DNA of 17,913 nucleotides, from assembly GCA_015057205.1 (NCBI GenBank), contig SVEW01000036.1:1-17913 (forward strand). Direction: 5' to 3'. Numbering within the stretch: position 1 is the first letter of the stretch; every line of letters begins with the position of its first letter. Origin of the DNA: Lachnospiraceae bacterium. Lineage in GTDB: Bacteria > Bacillota > Clostridia > Lachnospirales > Lachnospiraceae. The notes under the pieces are model-generated. The model did not search any database. It saw only the letters and a list, made by a program, of their open reading frames with translations, and was not told the origin of the DNA. The translations under genes and the position numbers were made by a program. Shown piece by piece: positions 13,212 through 17,913 of the stretch.

Positions 13212-13240
13212 ATTTTACCACAATTTATCTCAGAAAGCAA
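13212..13240 (-). promoter_or_regulatory. Promoter of the membrane peptide mRNA
   Basis: On the minus strand TTGCTT (13235-13240) and TAAAAT (13212-13217) are 17 bases apart. The predicted start near 13205 gives a leader of about 115 nt. Confidence 0.6.
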
Positions 13241-13279
13241 ACAAACGTTCTTGCCAATTTTTACACCATCTTATTATAA

Positions 13280-13395
13280 TCAGGTCCAGGGCGTAACTTT
13301 CCTTTTAGATTGTACACCTTCATCTCTTCTGTCGCAAGTTTATTCCAATAATTTGTTATACACAGCACAATCCTGAAGACATCATTTTTATACAT
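13280..13395 (-). pseudogene. Broken copy of the marR gene (N-terminal part)
   Basis: From an ATG at 13395 the minus frame reads MYKNDVFRIVLCITNYWNKL, then ATEEMKVYNLKG, and then departs. The intact MarR at 14609-15055 has FRITHYWNKLATEEMKVYNLKGGYALYL at the same place. The DNA is nearly identical over 13310-13352 versus about 14963-15006. Similarity ends near 13285, so only about 35 codons survive and the DNA-binding region is missing. It is a recent partial duplicate or a relic of a second marR gene cut off at the island edge. Confidence 0.8.
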
Positions 13396-13452
13396 ACTAT
13401 ACATTTTTATAAATTTCTATTAAGAATTCCTGTCAAGTTACCGATATCCATG

Positions 13453-13511
13453 GTAGATAAGCAAACGTATGCCTTTTCGGCTAACAAGGATGTAAGCACT
13501 TATTTATCTAC
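13453..13511 (+). promoter_or_regulatory. Structured leader before the coiled-coil gene
   Basis: GTAGATAA (13453-13460) and TTATCTAC (13504-13511) form a perfect 8-bp outer stem closing about 43 bases that contain a small GCC/GGC hairpin and a possible CCTT/AAGG pairing. The 3' arm directly touches the AGGGAGG ribosome binding site (13512-13518). The layout suggests a cis-regulatory RNA. I cannot match it to a known riboswitch class. I see no convincing promoter between 13396 and 13452. Confidence 0.45.
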
Positions 13512-13526
13512 AGGGAGGTAGAAGGT

Positions 13527-14537
13527 ATGAATGGTATCAATCGTCTATTCGCGTATTCGCAAGGGCGAGATGCCGTCAATTCTTATGGAAGGAAGCAGAA
13601 AAATTCGGGTAATCAAATCCCGGAGGTCAAAAACCAAAAAGCAAAGTCCAAAGAAATGCGGCAGTTGCTACGAGCGCTTGATCAGGATTCCGATACGGGA
13701 ATCACCGATCCTTTGGTGAAGGGAATCTTGGAGCAATCAAAAACCACAGAAAAAGAAGACACCAAGAAGTCTTCCAAACCGGTAACATATAATTATAGGG
13801 AAGTTTCCTCTAAAATCCGTCAGGCAAAAACCGCACTAAGTGCGGGACAAGCTGTTTTGGCAGCCCGTAGAAAGGTTGTTGAAATTCGAAGAAAAATTGC
13901 TGCCCACGACGGCGATGCAGAAGAACTCCAGCTTGCACTAACCCACGCAAAACGAATGGAAATGGTGGCACGAAAAAAGAAACATCACCTGGAACTGGAG
14001 GAAATGGTAGAGCAAACCCAAAATCGAGAGGAACACCTCAATCCGAAGGACTCCATGGTTAGTAAAGAAGAAGAAACATTATCAGCCAAGGAAGACGCCA
14101 TTTTTGACGAACGCCAGGAAATCATGGAGGATACGGCCGCTGCTCTTCGCGAATCCGGTGCACAAAATATTGAGGAAACCATGAGCAGCTTAAGCGAGAT
14201 GGTTGCCAAGCTTGGTGAAGATGAACTAAAAGAATTAGAAGAAGCCATGGAAATGCTTGAATGCATGGAAGTCGTAGATCCTCATATGAGCGAGGAGGAT
14301 TTAGCGGAACTCAAGCGCAAACACCGCGCAGCTGAAAACAAAGCGATTATGAAAGCGGATATGGATTACCTAAAGGGTATCATCAAGCATCTAAACGAAA
14401 AAAGCGGTGGTGTTGTGGGAGTTGGCACCAGCCAAATGCCAATAATCGGCGCAGTTTCTCCGGTGGCAGTAAATGTCGAAGCTGTCATACCTGCGGCTGC
14501 ACCATCCAGTGATAGCACGTTCGATGTACAAATATAA
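13527..14537 (+). CDS. Unrecognised charged coiled-coil protein
   Basis: I do not recognise this 336-residue protein. It has no signal peptide and no membrane span, so it is probably cytoplasmic. Residues about 1-90 are polar and Lys-rich. From about 90 to 145 there is a basic helix (VSSKIRQAKTALSAGQAVLAARRKVVEIRRK...AKRMEMVARKKKHHLELEE). Residues 150-285 are long, strongly acidic, Glu/Met-rich helices (ELKELEEAMEMLECMEVV) likely to form coiled coil. The last 45 residues are low-complexity Gly/Ala/Val. AGGGAGG lies 8 nt before the ATG, directly after a structured leader. It is single, with a terminator behind it, and points away from the defence island. Confidence 0.85.
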   Translation: MNGINRLFAYSQGRDAVNSYGRKQKNSGNQIPEVKNQKAKSKEMRQLLRALDQDSDTGITDPLVKGILEQSKTTEKEDTKKSSKPVTYNYREVSSKIRQAKTALSAGQAVLAARRKVVEIRRKIAAHDGDAEELQLALTHAKRMEMVARKKKHHLELEEMVEQTQNREEHLNPKDSMVSKEEETLSAKEDAIFDERQEIMEDTAAALRESGAQNIEETMSSLSEMVAKLGEDELKELEEAMEMLECMEVVDPHMSEEDLAELKRKHRAAENKAIMKADMDYLKGIIKHLNEKSGGVVGVGTSQMPIIGAVSPVAVNVEAVIPAAAPSSDSTFDVQI

Positions 14538-14546
14538 AGAGAATGG

Positions 14547-14579
14547 GGGGCATCGCACTAATATTTAGTGCGACGCCCC
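14547..14579. terminator. Bidirectional terminator between convergent genes
   Basis: Arms 14547-14561 and 14565-14579 form a 15-bp stem with one mismatch and a 3-nt loop. T-rich sequence follows in both directions. It serves the coiled-coil gene (plus) and the degV-marR operon (minus). Confidence 0.8.
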
Positions 14580-14608
14580 ACTCTTATATTTATTGGCTTT
14601 TTCTCAAC

Positions 14609-15055
14609 CTATCTTTCAATTCCTTCTTCCGTCAACCGCTTAAGATTATCCACAATTGCGCTAAGACTTTCATACATTGCCTCCCGTTTTTCCTCCTCCA
14701 GGCCTTCTCCCGCCAAAGCAAGTGCCAAATCTGCCCGCTTCTGAATTTTTTCAGCTAGCTGCTTACCATTTTCGGTCAAACGCAAGGGAGCACGATACGC
14801 CCCCTTGGAAAATGGTTCTATAATTTCCCGCTTTTGCATAGTGGAAATTGCTCTTGAAACATCGGCCTTATCCCTGCCACAAATCTTAGCAAGCGTTGCT
14901 GCGGTCATTTCCTCCTCACAATTTGCCAAAATGAGTAGGTACAGGGCGTAGCCTCCCTTTAAGTTGTACACCTTCATCTCTTCTGTTGCAAGTTTATTCC
15001 AATAATGCGTTATACGAAACATAATCGTAGAGAAATCCTCAAACCGTCGATTCAT
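14609..15055 (-). CDS. MarR-family transcriptional regulator
   Basis: This 148-residue protein starts at the ATG of 15053-15055 (MNRRFEDFSTIMFRITHYWN). The longer open frame to 15133 overlaps degV and has no support. The winged helix-turn-helix is visible at about 45-100: MTAATLAKICGRDKADVSRAISTMQKREIIEPF, then the wing and RLTENGKQLAEKI. Terminal helices for dimerisation flank it. It begins 2 nt after the degV stop, with the GGAGG site inside the last degV codons, so translation is coupled. Two palindromic operators over the degV promoter suggest that it represses its own operon until a ligand releases it. The ligand is unknown, though a fatty acid-related signal would fit its DegV partner. 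Confidence 0.9.
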   Translation of the reverse strand: MNRRFEDFSTIMFRITHYWNKLATEEMKVYNLKGGYALYLLILANCEEEMTAATLAKICGRDKADVSRAISTMQKREIIEPFSKGAYRAPLRLTENGKQLAEKIQKRADLALALAGEGLEEEKREAMYESLSAIVDNLKRLTEEGIER

Positions 15056-15057
15056 CC

Positions 15058-15894
15058 TTATCCTCCAAAATATGCTACCGCCACAGCTCCTGGTCCTGCA
15101 TGGGTACCAACAACGGTTCCTATTTGAACGCATTCTAACTGCGCTACCCTGTCAGCCCACAAACTGCGACTATCCTCAATATATGTCTGCAGCATGGCAT
15201 CCGAATGTCCGCTATACCCCAGCAAAATCGGCATCGTGTAATCTACGCCGCTTTTGCTCACTTCATCATTCAGAAAATTATTAGCTTTCTTAGAACCTCT
15301 GGCTTTTCCCAAAAGCTCTATTTCTCCATCCTTAATACAAACTACCGGTTTAACGTTTAGCACCGTGCCTGCAAGGGCTGCCGTCTTAGAAATACGCCCA
15401 CCCTTTTGTAAATAAGTCAGCGTATCCAGTAGTGCAATAAGATTTACTTTATTGCGATTTGCTTCCACAATTTCAACAACTTCATCCAGGGATTTCCCTT
15501 CCTGAATTCGTTCAATTGCCAATTTTGCCAAAATTCCACTACCGATTGCCACGTTCCGGGTATCAACGACACGGATATTATCGTAGTCCGCCGCCGCAAT
15601 ACAAGCACTCTGGTACGTTCCTGACAGTTTAGCGGATACCGTCAACACAATTGCCTCGTCTCCCTGGTTTGTAACCGCTTCAAACGTCTGAGCAAAAACC
15701 GCCGGAGTCGCCTGACTGGTGCGAGGCAATTCTTTTTCCTCTGCCAATAAAGTATAAAATGCATCTTTGCTTAAGTCAATTCCATCCCTATACTCCTTGT
15801 CCCCAAAACAAACTGTAAGTGGTATCACAATGCATTCTTCCATAACGTCTCTCCCCAAATCAACCGTCGAATCTACAATAACTCTGATTGCCAT
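15058..15894 (-). CDS. DegV-family fatty acid-binding protein
   Basis: DegV proteins (278 residues here, normal) bind a long-chain fatty acid; the related FakB proteins present it to the kinase FakA. Family motifs are IVDSTVDLG at the N-terminus, TSQATP (59-64), SAKLSGTYQSA, LIALLDTLTYLQKGGRIS and the end GTVVGTHAGPGAVAVAYFGG. Whether this one acts as a FakB is unknown. The ATG at 15894 has a GGAGGA site upstream. The gene is first in an operon with marR and is driven by the promoter at 15940-15969. No fatty acid kinase gene is in the window. Confidence 0.93.
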   Translation of the reverse strand: MAIRVIVDSTVDLGRDVMEECIVIPLTVCFGDKEYRDGIDLSKDAFYTLLAEEKELPRTSQATPAVFAQTFEAVTNQGDEAIVLTVSAKLSGTYQSACIAAADYDNIRVVDTRNVAIGSGILAKLAIERIQEGKSLDEVVEIVEANRNKVNLIALLDTLTYLQKGGRISKTAALAGTVLNVKPVVCIKDGEIELLGKARGSKKANNFLNDEVSKSGVDYTMPILLGYSGHSDAMLQTYIEDSRSLWADRVAQLECVQIGTVVGTHAGPGAVAVAYFGG

Positions 15895-15914
15895 GTTGTG
15901 TCCTCCTAACTTTT

Positions 15915-15971
15915 AGATGTTGATTTATCAACATCTAGCATTATACGTCAGCACTTGTTGATTTGTCAACA
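15915..15971 (-). promoter_or_regulatory. degV-marR promoter with two palindromic MarR operators
   Basis: On the minus strand TTGACA (15964-15969) and TATAAT (15940-15945) are 18 bases apart. A perfect 22-bp palindrome, AGATGTTGA-TTTA-TCAACATCT, lies at 15915-15936 just after the -10 box, over the transcription start. A second copy of the core, TGTTGA-TTTG-TCAACA (15956-15971), covers the -35 box. The centres are about 38 bp apart. Two dimers here would block RNA polymerase, which fits autorepression by the MarR encoded in the operon. Confidence 0.82.
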
Positions 15972-15999
15972 TCTACATGTTTTATTATTTCTTTCATTT

Positions 16000-16032
16000 T
16001 TTAAGTTTCATTTAAGCTTCGCCCCCTATACT
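16000..16032 (+). promoter_or_regulatory. Activator-type promoter of the lipoprotein gene
   Basis: TTTAAG occurs at 16000-16005 and 16011-16016, an 11-bp-phased direct repeat. A TATACT -10 box lies at 16027-16032, with no proper -35 box at the expected place; the repeat occupies it. Phased direct repeats over a weak -35 are typical of OmpR/PhoB-family response regulators. No such regulator is in the window. Confidence 0.55.
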
Positions 16033-16074
16033 AACCTCAGAAACAAAAAACAACCCGCTTAGGAGGCGATTATT

Positions 16075-17832
16075 ATGAAAAGAAAAGAATTTTTAAAAAC
16101 ACTTATGGTACTTACTTTAACATCAGCGCTCTTAGTAGGCTGCATCGGTACATCCACTGCTTCAGCTGAATCAACTGACGCGCAATCCACTACACAACAA
16201 AACACGCCACCAACTCCACCGGATGGCCAGACTCCACCGGATAAACCGGACGGTCAGGGCGGCGGTCCGGGTCAGAATAGTGCAACCGTAGAGGCCAATG
16301 GCGCTACCGAAATCACCAAGAGCACCAAAGTTTCCGGCAAAACCTACAAAAGTACCACCTCAGACCAAAACGCCCTATTGGTAAAAGGAGACATCTCCAC
16401 TACTCTTTCCAACATTAAGGTAACCAAAAGCGGCGACTCCGAAGGTGGAGACAGCAATAATTTTTACGGAACCAATTCCGGTATCCTTGCAAAAGATAAA
16501 GCCGTTGTAAACATCTCCGGTGCCACCATCAAAACCACAGCCAACGGTGCCAACGGAACATTTTCCTACGGCGGCAACGGCGCACAAAACTCTGCAGCCG
16601 GTGATGGAACCACCATTAATATTTCCGATTCCAGCATCACCACCACCGGAGATCAGGCCGGTGGCATTATGACAGCCGGCGGCGGTACAACCAACGCCAC
16701 GAACTTAACCATCAAGACTTCCGGCAGGTCTTCCGCAGCCATCCGTAGCGACCGCGGCGGCGGTACCGTAAACGTAAACGGTGGAAGTTATACCACAAGT
16801 GGAGTAGGCTCTCCGGCGATTTACTCCACAGCAAAAACCACAGTAAAAAATGCTACTCTGACCTCCACTACCTCAGAAGGCGTTGTTATTGAAGGAATGA
16901 ATTCCGTTGTTTTGGAAAATACCAATTTAACAGCAGAGAATACCAAATTAAACGGCAATGCTACCGAATACAACACGGTTATGCTTTACCAGTCCATGTC
17001 CGGTGATGCAGCCAACGGCACCTCCCTTTTTACAGCCAATGGCGGAAGCATTACCAGCAAAAAAGGAAATGTGTTCTACGTTACCAACACCTCCGCCCAG
17101 ATTAGTTTGCGTAACGTAGCCATTAAAAACGAAGACAGCAGCAATGTTTTGTTAAAAGTTGCGGAAGGTGGCTGGGGCAAATCCGGAAGCAATGGCGGTA
17201 ATGTGACCTTTAGTGCCGCAAAACAGCAATTAAGTGGCAACATTATCGTAGATTCCTCCTCTACTTTAAACCTTTTGCTTTCCGATGGTAGCACCTACGA
17301 AGGCGCCATCAACACTGACGGAACTGCAGGATCGGTTTACGTAGAAGTTCCGGAAGGTTGTACCTGGAAACTCACCGGCGACAGCTACATTTCAAGCCTT
17401 AGCTGTGTGGACGGCTCCATCGACCTAAACGGCTATACCCTAACCGTTGGCTCTACTACGTACACCTCCGGTAGCAGCACCGGAAAAGCCGTTAACAACA
17501 TTGCGGCAAACGTACTTACCAAAGATGCCTCTGTAAAACCAACCGGCACCAGCGTAAGTTCCGTAGCGAACACTTCCTCCAAAAAAGTTACGGTAAAATG
17601 GACCAAAGATGCAAGCGCTGACGGCTACCAGATTCGTTACACCACCAAGGAAAACGGCAAAACCGTCATCAAAACAAAAACCATCAAGAGTAAAAACACC
17701 GTAAAAACCACCCTCTCCGGTCTAACGAAGGGAAATACCTATTCCGTATCCATTCGTAGTTACAAGACCGTGAAGGGAAAAAAGGTGTACTCCTCCTATA
17801 GCACTACAAAGAAAGTTAAAATACGTAAATAA
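16075..17832 (+). CDS. Secreted lipoprotein with beta-helix-like repeats and a C-terminal Fn3-like domain
   Basis: The 585-residue protein starts with a signal peptide (MKRKEFLKTLMVLTLTSALLVGC) whose LVGC lipobox makes Cys23 the likely lipidated residue. A Pro/Gly/Gln-rich linker follows (about 40-68). The long middle (about 75-470) is rich in Thr, Ser, Asn and Gly, with recurring short strands (TTINISDSSITTT, GTVNVNGGSYTTS, TTVKNATLTST), as in a right-handed parallel beta-helix of the pectate-lyase-like or adhesin type. The final 90 residues resemble a fibronectin type III domain (VTVKWTKDASADGYQIRYTT ... YSVSIRSYKTVKGKKVYS). I see no catalytic motif, sortase signal or cell-wall repeat. A role in surface carbohydrate binding or adhesion is inferred. 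AGGAGG lies 8 nt before the ATG. Confidence 0.82.
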   Translation: MKRKEFLKTLMVLTLTSALLVGCIGTSTASAESTDAQSTTQQNTPPTPPDGQTPPDKPDGQGGGPGQNSATVEANGATEITKSTKVSGKTYKSTTSDQNALLVKGDISTTLSNIKVTKSGDSEGGDSNNFYGTNSGILAKDKAVVNISGATIKTTANGANGTFSYGGNGAQNSAAGDGTTINISDSSITTTGDQAGGIMTAGGGTTNATNLTIKTSGRSSAAIRSDRGGGTVNVNGGSYTTSGVGSPAIYSTAKTTVKNATLTSTTSEGVVIEGMNSVVLENTNLTAENTKLNGNATEYNTVMLYQSMSGDAANGTSLFTANGGSITSKKGNVFYVTNTSAQISLRNVAIKNEDSSNVLLKVAEGGWGKSGSNGGNVTFSAAKQQLSGNIIVDSSSTLNLLLSDGSTYEGAINTDGTAGSVYVEVPEGCTWKLTGDSYISSLSCVDGSIDLNGYTLTVGSTTYTSGSSTGKAVNNIAANVLTKDASVKPTGTSVSSVANTSSKKVTVKWTKDASADGYQIRYTTKENGKTVIKTKTIKSKNTVKTTLSGLTKGNTYSVSIRSYKTVKGKKVYSSYSTTKKVKIRK

Positions 17833-17840
17833 CTATGAAA

Positions 17841-17870
17841 AGCCCCTGCAGTGCATATTCTGCAGGGGCT
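17841..17870. terminator. Terminator after the lipoprotein gene
   Basis: A perfect 11-bp GC-rich stem (17841-17851 and 17860-17870) with an 8-nt loop lies 9 bases after the stop. The T tract is weak on the plus side (AATAAATCTT) and better on the minus side (TTTTC), so it may also end a transcript coming from the right. Bases 17871-17913 hold nothing recognisable. Confidence 0.75.
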
Positions 17871-17913
17871 AATAAATCTTAAAAAATTTTATTTTTTATC
17901 CCATCCACTTCTA

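Noticed and set aside
12876..13240. Fst/par-type system
   Set aside because: The repeats shared by the two RNAs are inverted in the DNA, and the peptide lacks clear Fst motifs; the 3'-overlap layout is closer to TxpA/RatA and BsrG/SR4.
13440..13526. Cyclic-di-GMP-I riboswitch before the coiled-coil gene
   Set aside because: It contains GCAAAC, but the tetraloop arm and the ACGCAAAGC and GGTAGC-like conserved parts of that class are missing.
15056..15133. N-terminal extension of marR by 26 codons
   Set aside because: It would overlap degV, has no ribosome binding site, and the ATG at 15055 has a good one and a typical MarR N-terminus.

Overview
The window looks like chromosome from a low-to-mid GC Gram-positive anaerobe of the class Clostridia, most probably Lachnospiraceae-like. 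The grounds are the gene order yceD (DUF177)-rpmF-plsX-acpP-rnc-smc, strong GGAGG ribosome binding sites, consensus sigma-A promoters and compact rho-independent terminators. This placement is inference from gene order and protein style, not from a search.

Layout. Positions 1-4316 (minus strand) hold core housekeeping genes: the start of smc, then rnc, acpP, plsX, rpmF and a DUF177 gene, with promoters before DUF177 and plsX and terminators after rpmF and acpP. Positions 4353-6438 are an inserted block bounded by two identical 35-bp direct repeats. It carries a toxin-antitoxin pair (MqsR-like toxin, MqsA/SocA-Panacea-type antitoxin) and a decayed IS transposase tail. The block interrupts the 3' end of a Nudix/flavin-binding fusion gene, whose original last codons are stranded at about 4337-4387.

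Positions 6381-7721 hold that Nudix gene and the surviving 3' tail of a DUF3427 helicase-type gene. Positions about 7722-12850 are a defence island, all on the minus strand: an 83- or 78-residue protein, a Sau3AI/MutH-family restriction endonuclease, a C5-cytosine DNA methyltransferase, a dead TIR-domain gene and an FRG-domain protein. The endonuclease and methyltransferase should form a type II system, probably specific for GATC.

Positions 12876-13240 hold what looks like a type I toxin-antitoxin locus. A 39-residue single-span membrane peptide on the minus strand has its own promoter and a long structured 5' leader. A convergent antisense RNA of about 90 nt on the plus strand overlaps the 3' end of the peptide gene and ends at a strong terminator. 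This is the most interesting unlisted element in the window.

Positions 13280-13395 are a broken copy of a marR gene. Positions 13453-14579 hold a structured leader and an unrecognised charged, coiled-coil gene with a bidirectional terminator. Positions 14609-15971 hold a degV-marR operon with two palindromic operators over its promoter. Positions 16000-17870 hold a secreted beta-helix-like lipoprotein with a C-terminal fibronectin type III-like domain, whose promoter carries an 11-bp-phased direct repeat typical of OmpR-family response regulators.

Overall the window is a stable core operon followed by about 9 kb of repeated insertion and decay: two toxin-antitoxin loci, a restriction system and at least four gene remnants.
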